From assembly GCA_024734555.1 (NCBI GenBank), contig JANPWX010000037.1, forward strand, positions 310,001-374,000: 64,000 nt of DNA, given 5' to 3'. Shown one piece after another: positions 49,621 through 61,900 of this stretch. The first letter of the stretch is position 1, and each line of letters begins with the position of its first letter. A program made the position numbers and the translations under genes. This DNA is from Trochalopteron elliotii (Eukaryota > Chordata > Aves > Passeriformes > Leiothrichidae). The notes under the pieces are model-generated. The model made no database searches. It had not been told where the DNA came from and saw only the letters and a program-made list of their open reading frames with translations.

Positions 49621-52440
49621 CATCTGTGTCCCAGGGAGAGATTTGAATTGGCAGCTTTCCAGCAACACATGCCATTGACAGAGTTTAAATTTATTTAGTG
49701 CCTGGCAGAAGTACTTCATTAATTGCAGAAGCACTCCTTGTCTAAGGGTATAATCAGAAAAAAAAAGGTGCTTAAACTGTCATGATTCAATGCAAGAGTT
49801 GTGGTACTTGGGGAAAAGTAAACAAACTAATTTTCCTCCGAGGCTGACTTCTTCCTTGGCAGAGTTTATATGCTCAGTGCCTGATTTGTCTCTTTTTTAA
49901 GTGGTTGATTAATCTGTGCATCAGAACTGGCAAGCACATGATCTGTAAAACTGTAAGAACTGTGAAGCTATAAATGGCATATGAAGGATGGCATATGCAT
50001 GAGAAAACCTGTACATTCATCAATATATTGTAAAAAGTTAGACATCTATCTGAAAGAAAACCATGCACTTTAAAAATTTATATGCAGACCTATGCTTACT
50101 GCAAGTATTTCAAAATTCTCTTTTTTGTAAAACAACTTTTCTGTTTCATGGTGCTTTATATAGGTAAATATGGAAACTTCATGTTGAGAAGGTTGGTCAG
50201 CCTCTGTTTTTTCCAAATAGGCACATGGACAATCTAATCAAGCTCTGGGATAATTTGAGAAAGGACAGAGAGCTATGAACAGTGTGCTGCTTCAGATTTG
50301 TCCAGATCCTCTGGGCCTTTGGCTCTTCACGTGGCAGAGGACCACAATTTCTCTGACAGATTGTTTATAACTTCTGGAAGTGATTTTTCTGCTCTGGTGA
50401 ACTTAACCATTCCTTCCTTTGTTTGGGATAAGGCTACATTCCCAAGCTTTTTCTCCATCAAATCCAACTCTTGTACATGTAGGGCTGTCTATAAGGAAGG
50501 TTGGCTGCTGTCCTGAGGTTTTCCTGTGCATTTTCATTTAACTGTCAGGTACAGAATTCATTTGTGTGGTCCTTTTTCAGTGCTTCAACCAGTGCTGACA
50601 CTTTGAAAAGGACTAATTTGATTCACCATTTCCAAGGAGTTATCCTGTTATTCTCCAGGGAGAGAACAATGTGCCACTGTGCCCTCAACTCCTTTGAAGC
50701 TCACAGTGTTCTCTTTGCTCCAGTCACTGTGAGCTCTTCAAGAACAGCATGAACCTTTCAGAAGCTGTAAGTACCCTGTGCTTTGTGCTTGAGGACCTTG
50801 GTGTGGCCTTTAACACCAAAACAGGCATTTTGAGTTCGTGTTCCAGGTGTCAAAGCCATTTTCTCTTACCTTTCCATCCCCTCCTTTCTGCATCAGCACA
50901 TGTTCAGTTGCAAAGCTGTCAGCTCTGTTGCCCCAGAGCCAGGAGTGGTCAGCATCCTACCCTGGAGTTGCACAGTTCAGTTCTCCTGCAGTGCTTTTCC
51001 TTGGATTTCTCAGGGCAGGAAGGAGATTCCAATCAGGACCTGCCACTCCTGCAGGTGAAAGTCTCACCCTAAAATACCAAAACTCATCTAAAAATCTTTC
51101 AAGGCAGAGCTCCTCATAGCTATTGCCATTATTAAAGAATAGAGGAGGCTGGGAAGCCACTGAGGGTTTGAGGAACTTGAACACAGTAATTTGAACACTG
51201 GTATTAAAGTTTGCCATTGAAAATCCTCATTAGGATATTGGTTTACTGTCTGCTGGTGTCAGTCTGGTTGAATTATGTTGTTTACCATGGGTCATGAGTA
51301 GAGAACTCTGTTGCTCAACTGCTTTGCAGCATCCAGACTTTTTTAAAAGGTAATACTGCTCATCACACACTTGAGGGTGAAAAGATTAATTGCAATACTT
51401 TGCATCAACATCAGGCTTACAAAGGAGGCATCTGAACAGGATTTCAGCTGATGAAAAAATCATTCTGAGTCTATTAGTAATGAAATGGGTGGCACACATT
51501 ATTTATTCCTGAGTCCAGCTGGCAAGACGCATCTCACATCCATGTGGTTAAACTCTTTTATCCCTAAACAAGACTGTGTGTAACCCTGTTGCCCACTGGA
51601 ATCATTCTTGGCCCATATTATGCTCTAAAATGTGGCCAAGTATTGTCTGGGACTGTGGTGGCTGACATGGGACAAAATCACACCAGGAACTGTGCAGTTT
51701 CACAACACAGGCAGCAGAAAGAAATGCCAAGCCTTGGGTTCTGATGCAGTTTAGTTCTCAGTGTAGAAACAGATCTGAGTCTGAAAATATGTGTGGAAAA
51801 GTTCCCTTGGAGCCAGCTAAAGCTCTGGATTAAACCTTTGGTTTGGATTGGTGATCTTGAAAATGCCAAGCATGGAGATGGTCAGTGCACCAGCTCTCCT
51901 GAGCACTTCATCAGTTCATCAGCACAAATATCCCTCTTTGTACAAAGTCCTGGGCTTTTATTTCTCCATGAAAAACATGGAGAAAGGATGTGTCAGGATG
52001 CCTTTATATTATCTTTGCCACTCTAGTTAACAGTCGTGTTTGACTCTTTGCCTGGTTGGAAGGTTCATCCCAGTGATCTGAAAGCTCAAAATTTGCCATG
52101 TTTGGGAATATCCCAAGGGCCTACATAGTGAAAATCCATCAACCCCACACAGTAACAGGTAATCCCACTGCTGTGATATCAACAGATAAGATACTGCAAG
52201 GTTCCCATCTTCTTTGCCAGCAAGCACTTACCATCAAGTTTAACAGCAAATAACTCATTTTCCAAGATCTCCAAACACAGCAGTGAAAGTGCTGATTTAA
52301 AGTGCTGGCTGTGAAATGGGGAGTGGGAGAAGAAGGGATGGGGAACTGCATCCTAAACAACACAGCTCAAGCAGGACAACTGCAAGGACTGGAGCAGCTC
52401 TCCCAGGGTACAGCCCCAGGTGAGGCTTTTCAGGTGCTTT
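49621..52440. other. Intergenic sequence without recognised genes
   Basis: No element or gene could be assigned. Open frames up to about 107 codons (for example from 50749) overlap in several frames and have no recognisable domain. Confidence 0.55.
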
Positions 52441-52859
52441 TGATGCCTTGGGAGGGCTGGCCTGGAACAGAGACTGGACAGAGCTAGAGAATAAAGTAGG
52501 CATTTATTGAAAGGCCTTTAGGATACACCTTGGGCAGTACAAGAGCCTGGCCAGGGCTACACCTGAGGTGGACTTAAAATGGTCACAAAATGGACCACAA
52601 GTCACAAGGTCTCACACTTTTATAAGTTTTGGTCTGTTTGCATATTGGGTTTAATTGTTCAATTACAGTTTCAGGTTATGAAGTCCCATCCTTCTTGTTT
52701 TCTCTCTTCAGCCACCGTTGTTTGTCCTTTTGGGCCTGAAACTTGTAACAGTTGTCCTTGGTCTTCAGCAGGAAAAGGATTTGATTTGTCTGCCTACCCT
52801 GTGAGGAGAGCTGACTGACACTTAATATGAGGCTCAGAACTACACATCTAGGCAGCACA
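52441..52859 (-). mobile_element. ERV-type solo LTR, minus strand
   Basis: Read on the minus strand, the block begins TG, has a TATA-like cttataaaag (about 52616-52625), then AATAAA about 115 bases later (plus 52503-52508), and ends CA at 52441. This is the U3-R-U5 layout of a retroviral LTR. Its sequence around ggatgggacttcataacctg resembles LTRs I recall from songbird genomes, but I cannot name the family. No internal retroviral genes or second LTR are visible beside it, so it looks solo. I could not find a convincing target-site duplication, so the edges are approximate. Confidence 0.7.
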
Positions 52860-55500
52860 GAATCTGAAAAACATGAAAGCTAAAACTTAAGGCATCACTT
52901 TTCCTTCTCATTTATCATTTCCTCCAATGGAGCAGTTTCCACAGCAGTCTGACCCAGGCTCTCAGCTCTGCTGTGTCAGAGCTGGCCCAGAGCACAGAGC
53001 ACTGAGTGCCCAGGGCTGGGAGGGCAGGGCTGCAGCACCTGCTGGTGCACACACAGCACTTGCCAAGTGGGTTTGCCAGCAGGAATTCAACTGATCCTAG
53101 TCTGGCTAAGGATCTCCTTCTGGTTTGGAGGTACCCAGTGAGTCCAAGAGCCCTGTCCTTCCTTCCAGCCCTTCTTGTACTTGTTTCAGGCCAGGAGTGA
53201 CATCCCTGGCTCTGTTCAAATGTGCTGATGTTGGTTTTCCTGCTGGATGAGAGCACACCTGCAACTTCCCAGCAAGGGAAATCCTGATCCTGGGGCAAAG
53301 ACAACTTTGCTGTGCATCCAGGTACACGTGTTCTTCAGCTGCTGTCTTCTCAGGGGCTCTTGTTGGTTTGGCTGGAACATGTGGCACAGCAAACACAGTG
53401 AAACTGCAACTAAACTACACCAACCAGAGAAAACTGAGCCACATCCATACATCCACACATGGAAGCACTCAGCCTTTTTCTGCTCTTCATGTTGAGCTTC
53501 CTGACACTGGCTGAAATCCTGTTCTTTCAGATATGTTTTTGTGTGTATATTCCTGCATCCATCCATTGCTTTGAGGCAAGTTGGCATCAAAAAAACAAGT
53601 TGTTGTTTGGGGTTTTTTTTCCAGAAATTCTGAATAGATATGGCAGGGTGTGTGCCTTTCTTTTTTACACCAGCATGAGTGATGTCAGAAAGAAGAAAGG
53701 AGGGAAGATAAGAGAAAGGTGCCTTGATGCTATTCCCTGAGCATACAACTGAGATAAAAATTTGTCAGTCTTGAGTACATGAATACACATGCAGGAAAAG
53801 CACAAATGTACATACTGACGACCCACTTAGATACAGAATAATAATTTCTAGACTTTTTTTTTTAACATCTTTTCATTTTAAAAAATTAAATTAAATTGAA
53901 GCACTTCTAAAAACCTCCATGCTGCAAGATGGTAGGATGGTATCAGCTACAGAGCAGGTGTGCAGGTTGTAGCAGTTTAAAGGTGATGAATTTCCAGTCT
54001 GAGGCAAGGTGTGATTTATGAGATAATTAGAAAACTAAATGCATAACCACCCTGTTTACACATGGGGCAGTCAGGATTTATAGACAGAAACTGCATTTTG
54101 CTTTATATTAGTCACTATCTGAGAAACTGGGAAATGTCAGTGAGAATTTAATGTTGTTGTAATTGAGATAAATAGAAGGAAGAGGGGCAACAGGGTATAA
54201 GACCAGCAGAAAAGTGATTAAAGGATTGTCCTTGTTTGCAAGAGGGCTCAAATTATCTAAAGACATTACAGGGTACTATGTAATACTACAGGCAGAAAAG
54301 ATGTAGAAAAACCCCTCAGTCTACTTGTAGAAATTGAAAAAATTAGTTAAAATAGTCTTTAGATCTTTTCATGTACATTCCTTCCTGTTATAAAATGCAC
54401 ATAAGCTCCTGATTTGCTTTTCCACCTTTTTTCTTCACAGGGAATAGCATTTTCTTTTTCACTTTAAACAAAAAAGCATATTGAAATACTACATGGGAAT
54501 GTTTTTACTACTTTTTCTATGTTGAGTAAGGACTCAGAAACAGAATGTAAGTTGTTTATCTTGTACTTTTTCCTCTTTACTTAAGGTCAAAGTGAACTTT
54601 TCCAGTAAGCCCAGTGGGTGAGATTCTGATGTCATAAATACTAAACTTTTCCTTTCATTTCAGTGGAGCTAGGACTGTTTATAATGTTCCACAGACTAAT
54701 TTTACTAAAGCATACAAGTTATTTGCTTGTAGAAAAATCATACCCATAACTCTACAGCGTTATGAAAACTGTGGATTTCAGTAAACTGCTTTCTAGTGCA
54801 ATGGGTACTTAAATACTGAAACAAGATATTGAGTTATAGACTGAAGGCTCTGTAGAATTCAGAGGAAGATCAAGCTACTCTGCTATTAGAAGTAAACAAA
54901 AAAGACATTATTTCTCAAGACTTTTCTTTCAGTTCTGTGTGGTGCTTAGATAATTTGAATTATTGATGTTTTGCTCCTCTCTTCAGATTTTTCAACATAA
55001 TCAAATCGATATTGAGAAATAACAGTGTGAAATTACAACTAACTGAGCACTTTGGCCTAACCCAACAAAACATTTCATTACGAGCTGCAAATGAACGGTT
55101 AATGATTTTAATGGAGCTTTATGAATGCTCAAAATTAATCATCAATCATTAAACATATTAAAGCAGGTAGCAAGGTTTGCTGCTTAGAGGAGCTCTTTGA
55201 CCTTGATTTGATGAGCAGTGTTTTGGATAATTAAGAGTCTAACCATCCTAATTCTTCATACAGCACCCAGCTGTAAAATGTTATTCCTGAAAATTGTATC
55301 ATTGCCTGTACCAGGGGAGATGGTCTTCTTTCTGCATCTTCTGTGCTCAGACAAACTGAAAAACTTTCATGGTAAAACTTTAATGAAAAACTTTCATGAT
55401 AAGAACGTTTGGTTCATCTATTCCATCTAGTTAGTCAATAATATGTTGCCCTAATATAAAGATTTAATATGCAGATTTTATATTTAATATATAAATTCAT
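52860..55500. other. Intergenic sequence, unassigned
   Basis: The region 52900-53600 is more G+C-rich and could be an old repeat, but I cannot assign it. The segment 54960-55190 is rich in TAAT/ATTA motifs (see findings). No gene is supported. Confidence 0.5.
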
Positions 55501-55559
55501 TTTTATGAGATTCTGTCTGCAGGAATTCAGGTGCATAGCTGTGCCACTGCCCTACCACT

Positions 55560-55730
55560 TTCATGGGGAAGAATTTCTTCCTAAATATCTAATCCAAACC
55601 TCCCCTCTGTCCGTTTGAAGCCATTTCCCTCTGTCCCAACACTCCATGCCCTTGTCAGAAATCCCTTCCAGATCACTTGTAGCTCCTTTAGGTCCTGGAA
55701 GGTGCTCTAAGCTGCTCTTTTCTTGGAAGG
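55560..55730 (-). mobile_element. CR1 LINE fragment
   Basis: gaatttcttcctaaatatct, tccaaacctcccctctgtcc and agatcacttgtagctccttt match the minus-strand CR1 pattern. Confidence 0.75.
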
Positions 55731-56182
55731 AAAACATATAAATTATTTTGACAAGTGACCCAAGTCCATGTGATACTTAAAACAGAGTTCCAAGGCCAGA
55801 ATTCAACTCAAACATTTAGCAGAAGTAAACTGGGTGTTGTCAGATGCTGCTGATGATAAAAAGGTGAGGTGTTATGTTGTTACTCATGTCCCCACTCACT
55901 GAGCCTTATGCACTGGTTTATTCTCTGAGTAGAACATGTGCCAAAGCAGTCCTGAACCCATCACCTCCCCAGATGGTGCAGAAAGGCTTTAAATAAAACC
56001 AGTAACTCTGTCATATGCAGTAGTCTGTGTTAAGAGCATTATATAAGGCCTGACATCTCCAGCAAGCCCCAGAATTTGGGATTTCTCCTGCCCAGTTGCT
56101 GGAACCCAGTCTGGTGTGCCCTCAGTGGGAACAGCAGGCACTCACACCTCATACCTGTGGTCTCCTCCTTGCCTCCAAGTCA

Positions 56183-56270
56183 CAGGGTCAAGGAATCATT
56201 AATGTTGGAAAAGACCTCTAAGATCAAGTCCAATGACTTGATCCTGCACAGTCCCCTTGAGGACCCCAAA
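56183..56270 (-). mobile_element. CR1 LINE 3' relic
   Basis: ggaatcattaatgttggaaa and agacctctaagatcaagtcc are the minus-strand CR1 3' end; the remainder is diverged. Confidence 0.6.
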
Positions 56271-56843
56271 TCCTCAAGGTCACCTTCTTTTTCCCTTCTT
56301 ATCAGCTCCACCTTCCCAATCAGCTGCCTCCAAAGCTCAGCCTGTAGTTAGTTCCTTAATGGCCCATCAGTGCTGGTCCAGACATTTTTGTTCTTCATCC
56401 CCACCCTGTTCATCCCTTGTCTGCCAGATCTGTGTCCCTGTGGTTTGTTTATCCCTTTCCCTTTTCCTTGTTATCCCCTGTGAAGTAGGAAGCCCTTGAT
56501 CTTGTAACTTGCTTTCTTGTTCCATGTGCCTTCGACAGTCTGTCCATCAAACTTGTTTAAAAAATCACTCTCAGAGCAGTTTCTCTGTGCATTAGAACTT
56601 CCCTGCCCCTCAGCTGCCCTATAAATTTATCAGGCAGCATTTCTGAACCTCAACTGCCCAATAAATTTACCAAGTAGCATTTCTCATGGATGTGCACATC
56701 CCAGGGTGTGCTGAACTGGGATGTTATTCAGTCCATTGCCCTCTCCATCAAACATCATCTTGTGAAACATCAGTAAATATGGATCAAGGGTCTGTATTTC
56801 ATGAGACCAACTTTAAATCTGATAAACATTTTAAACATTAAAG

Positions 56844-56847
<4 letters not shown>

Positions 56848-56877
<30 letters not shown>
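56848..56877. repeat. (AT)n microsatellite
   Basis: An uninterrupted run of about 15 AT dinucleotides. Confidence 0.95.
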
Positions 56878-56881
<4 letters not shown>

Positions 56882-58299
56882 TGGAATTCAGTTTGTGCTT
56901 TAAGGCCTCCCTAAAAGATTACTTCATCCTCATTTCTGTGCTCAATGACTGGCATTGGATCTCTTCAAGTCCACCCAAATATCCTTATTTGCTTGTACAG
57001 TCCTGGAATCTTTCCCCAAGATCCTTCCTATCCCCCGCAACCGCCTTATGCTTCCTATCACTCCTAAAATATCCTACTCACCCAGAAAATGCTTCTGTTA
57101 TCAAAATATTTAATCCTGATCCTCTGTGAATGAGGACAAAAGGCTGTATACTAATTAAAGAGTGCTAGATCACTGATTACTGAAACAATCCCACAGGTCC
57201 AATTAACTAACAGGGCCAGAGCACCAACTCCAATATTCTGCTTTTTCTGGACAGAAAACTGTTAACACACTCTGGCATAACACTGGTTTGCACCACCCCG
57301 TGCTCCTCATAGCAACTTTTACACAGGGTTTGGAAAGCCAGTATGGACAAGGTTTCTGTTTTTCTGTTCCAGAGATGAGAGGGTTTTGCCATATGGACAC
57401 AAACAGGGCTGCTGGAGTTGGTTTTGTGGTGTTGGAGTCGGATGTGATGATCCTTGTGGGTCCCAGGGGGAAGTGCAGACATCCCTCAAGAGCTCTGCAC
57501 TGAAACAATGCCTGGAGTGGAGGAATTCTGAAAACAGCTGTAATTCATCATCCCTAGTGTAATTTATCTCTCCTTTGGGCATTACAACACAGCCCAGCAT
57601 CAAAGCCACAGTGCTAGTGGCATGTGCATGGCTGTGGAGGACAGATTATGGACAACTGCTCAAGATAGATGCCTGATGTCCAAAAGAGGAATAGACAACT
57701 GCATTCTTAAACATGGCTGTATGTAGGGGACACAAAAAGCCTTTGGAAAAATAAATTAATGGTAGGAAATGAGTGAGTTGGCCAGGCCTAACAGGGGTGA
57801 TGAATGCAGTGAAGGTGAGGGAAGAGACTGCCTGGGTAGGAGGCCACTTTCTGACCTACCAAAACTACCTGGGAGCTAAAAGTGATCTGTGGTGTAAGAG
57901 GGAGAATGTGCTCAAGGGCTAAAAGAGGGTCTCAGTGCTGAAATATCACACTGAACTTTTTATGGCTCCCTCTAAAATAAAAATGATTTATGAAAGGGGA
58001 CTGTAGGGATTATATGGGAAAGGTCCTGGATCGTGTATTCCATGGAGATTGGATCCCATTAGCACACCGGGCTAGGTGACCCTTGCTGTCTTCTCCAGTT
58101 CATTTCCTTAACTCTCCCTTTTTTCACTTGACAGCTGCTCTCTGACTGCAGTTCAAGGTGAGCTTTACTTCCCACCCACTGATGGCCTGTGTGTCCCGAG
58201 GGGATTTCCCTAGACCATGGAAGCCAGTCTCTGGATTTCCATCAGCTGCAGGCATTTCTTGTTTCCTTCCTCTCTGGAAATGAAAAAACCAGGACTGTG

Positions 58300-58375
58300 T
58301 TTATATTTATATATTTATATTATCTATATTTATATTATCTACATTTACATTATCTATATCTATCTATATCTATGC
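58300..58375. repeat. TATATT/TATCTA low-complexity tract
   Basis: Imperfect units of tatatttatat, ttatctata and tatctatc, rich in A and T. Confidence 0.85.
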
Positions 58376-58781
58376 TTGACTGAAGAACTTATGCATCTAC
58401 TATGCCCCCTGATTGAACCTTTAACCATTACATGGATATAAATACTGATGTTCCAAAAGCACAAAATACAAGGGACTGCAGTTAATGGGGATATCAAAGG
58501 AGCTGTGGTTTTGTTTATTCATTTGACAAAGATCAGTTCACGTCACATGGAGCAGCAGAAAGCTGCACTGACAAATAAATCTCTTACAAGAGAGATAACA
58601 CAACATGTGCATAATAATACAACTTGTGCACCCACGCTGGCGTCTCCAGCCTGGCTCTGCCCTGCCTTGTTTTTGACTTGATCTGAGAGAACTCCAAATT
58701 TCTCAGGATTTTTCTGCCTCATGGCTCTGTGGGAACCATACAGTGTGGAGGTGTTTGTGTAGCCTTGGGCTCTACACTGAG

Positions 58782-58900
58782 CAGATGGGTTTTTTTCCAT
58801 GTAGAGAACATTTTTGATCAGTTTAATGAGTTATGGGTATAGATAAGCTGCATTGATCCCAGATTTAGACACAGTTTCTTAGCAGATATTTTAGTATAAG
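58782..58900 (+). promoter_or_regulatory. Candidate promoter of the elastase gene (TATA-like; PTF1-like bipartite site)
   Basis: A TATA-like tataag lies at 58895-58900, 47-52 bases before the ATG, as in other pancreatic protease genes with very short 5'UTRs. Further upstream an E-box, cagatg (58782-58787), is followed after six bases by tttcca (58794-58799). This resembles the bipartite PTF1 acinar element (E-box plus TTTCCC). The motifs are seen; their function is inferred from gene class. Confidence 0.35.
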
Positions 58901-58946
58901 AAGACATTTTCTTGGGAAAAAAAAAAATGAGACCATTTCATTAAAG

Positions 58947-61900
58947 ATGTTTCAGTTTCTGGTTCTTCTCTGTTGCCTGGGTAAGTTGCAATTTATTTGA
59001 GCTGGGAAAGGGTGAAGCTCTCAGCCTCTAAGTGGTGCAGATTAGAGCATATCAATTTTCTTTCCTCTGCAGTTTCTGTGCTAGGGCAAAATCTAATGTG
59101 GAGGGTTTTCCCCTGTTGTGGGAGCATTATCTCCATGAGAAAGATTTGGGAGTTCTCTGAAGGAGCAAAAACCTGCAACCCAAAAGAAAGGGGATGTTGG
59201 TTGGTGCATAAAGGTGGGATCAGAGTGTGGGAAACAAATCAATTTATGTGAGAGCTTTGTATCTTGAAGCCTGTTCATGGTCTTTTTCACTCATGGAGGA
59301 TGAAAAATTCACTCCAGGGTGGAGAGTGACCACAGTGTCACCACATGCAAGCCTCAACCACTCCATCTTCCAGACCTGCCTGGCTGTGGGGACTATTGCT
59401 CTTTAGGAATCTACACAACAAACTGCCCTCCTTCCTTTTTTGTGTTAGGGGCAATCTCTGGGACTCCCCTGAGGGATGCTCTTCAGGATGTGCTGGCAGG
59501 GAGAGTGACTGGAGGCCATGAAACCCAACCTAACAGCTGGAAGTGGCAGGTATTGCTGGAGTCTTATACTTGGAAAAAAGCCTTAAATTAAAAAAAAAAA
59601 AAGAGTGAGAAAATAGCTTCCACTGTCCAAAGCCACACACACTGTTTCTGCAGAGGTGTGGCATGGTTAAAGTGTAAAATATGTTGTTGTTTGATGCAGG
59701 TATCACTTCAGATTTCCTACCCCAATGACCCGGGGTACTACACCCACATTTGTGGTGGAACCCTTATCAGCAGCAAATGGGTCATGACTGAAGCACACTG
59801 CCTCAGTGTGTGAGTAGGATAAAAACTGTTAAAACTCCTGTTCTGCTCCTCATTCTTGCTGCAGATGGGAGCCAGACCCTTTTCCTCCTCAGAGCTCCCC
59901 ACTGGTGCTGTGCATTGCACAGCTGGACATCTCCCTGCTTACTTAATCAGGGGAGCTGGAAAACACTGCTGGCTTCAGCCTTGCTTTTACATATTAATCG
60001 CTGACTTCCTGGGAGTGGAAATCAAGCTGATTGCTGATTTGCATAAGAGGAGGTGCATTTGCATGAGTGTGAGCATTCCTCATGGGTTTGCATCCTGAGA
60101 GGCCTGCACAGAGATGGAAAGATGGAACAAAAGGGGTGTTTGCTTGCTCCCAGGCCGTGCTGTACAACCTGTCAATGCCATGGGACACCAGCAAGACAAC
60201 ACTCCCCTTTAATTGCTCCTGCCTTTAGTGATTGCACTTAAAATAAAGTGTAACCACCTGGTCCTTCACATTCTGCTCCAGAAAGATGCAGAAATGGAAA
60301 ATGAACCTTCTTGTTCAAGACCAGGCTCAGCACTGCAGTAGCTGATGCTGCACCTTTAGTTTCTTCACCAGCAAACTGCAGGCAGCATGTGCCTGATTCA
60401 TAAGACCACTTAGAAACAAAATTTAGGGTAGAAAAGTCCTCTAAAATCATTAAGTCCAGTCATTAACCCAACACTGCCAAGCCCACCACTAAACCCTGTC
60501 CCCAAATGCCACATCTACACATCTTCTAAACACCTCCAGGGATGGTGACTCCACCACTGCCCTGGGCAGCCTGTTCCAAGGCCTGACCACCCTTTCAGTG
60601 AAGAAATTTTTCCCAATATTCACTGGCCATTTCCTCTCATTCTGTACTTGTTACCTGGGAGAAGAGACCAACTCCCACCTTTCTAGAACCCTCTTTTCAG
60701 GCAGTTGCAGAGAGCAACAAGGTCCCCTCTGAGCCTTGTTTTCTCCAGGCTAAACACCTCCAGCCCCCTCAGCTGCTAATTCACCAGCTTCCTTGCCCTT
60801 CTCCAGACACACTCACAGCAAAATTGGCTGCAATGTATTGAAAATCCTTTGGTGGAAGGTGCTTTGGAAATGATGACACTTGTAGAAGGCCTGGGTTGTG
60901 AAAATTGCACTGCAAAGCACTCAGTGGGGAGCAGATTTTGCTCCAATCACTCTGTGATTCCTTTCCAGGCCCCCAGGAGCATCCTACAGGGTGGCTCTGG
61001 GTGAGCACAACCTCCTGGAGGTGGATGGCACCAAGTACTACCTTGGTGTGAATGCAGTCTTCATCCATGAAGGCTGGAATCCCAATGACATTGCCAATGG
61101 GTAATTATTTTTTACTGTCACATAGCTGAATGATAACTGAGCATCCTCTCACACCAGCATTTATGTGTATGTTCAGTCCAGCTCCCAGTCAGGCTGGATT
61201 TGTGGGAAGCACTGGAAGATGCTGCAAAGGAGATTTCCCAAATGGTTTCCTCTCTTCCACGGTGTCCACGTGGATGATTTCAGTCCTTTTTTACCCAAGA
61301 TGGGGAAAAGATGAGCCTGTTTTCCCCAATTTGGGAAAAAAACCAGACAAATCCAGGATGTGCAAAAGATTCAGGGGCTTGCCTGCAGTCACAGTCCTGT
61401 GTGCATCTGATGAAGGAAAGCCAACAGAAAAATGCTGAAGGACTGTCTCAAACCCCCCCTCAGAGACATGCCTGTCCACTCAGGGTCCACCAAAATTCAC
61501 CCCAAACCTGTGGGAGACTTTTGGGGAGTGTTATCCCTCTACCAGTCTGGACCATGGCCTTTTCTCTCTTAATAGCTCTTGTCACCTGTGATAGCTGTGA
61601 GGAATAATTGATTACATTTGCAAGGTGCTTGCCTATCATCACCCAGAGGCTGAAGCCTTGTGTGGGTGATGAAACAAGAATGGGGATGTGTGATCCAAGC
61701 CTCATCCAGGACTTTCAGTGAGGATTCTTTCCCCTGTGCCCTGTTTGAGCTCTGACATTGCCCTGCTGCACCTCGACTCTCCCGCCAACACCAAGGATTT
61801 GTTGAGCTGGGAGTGCTCCTACCCAGGGGAGAAATTTTACCCAATGACTATCCCTGTTATATGACTGGTTGAGGAGTGGTCAGTGGTGAGTAAGAGGGAA

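Larger units (their letters stand above)
55731..58880. other. Intergenic sequence upstream of the elastase gene
   Basis: It holds a CR1 relic (56183-56270), an (AT)n microsatellite (56848-56877) and a TATATT/TATCTA tract (58300-58375). There is no other recognisable feature until the elastase promoter. Confidence 0.55.

Noticed and set aside
52915..53590. Overlapping minus-strand frames of 96-129 codons next to the LTR, considered as ERV internal sequence
   Set aside because: No recognisable gag, pol or env motif and no second LTR; left unassigned.
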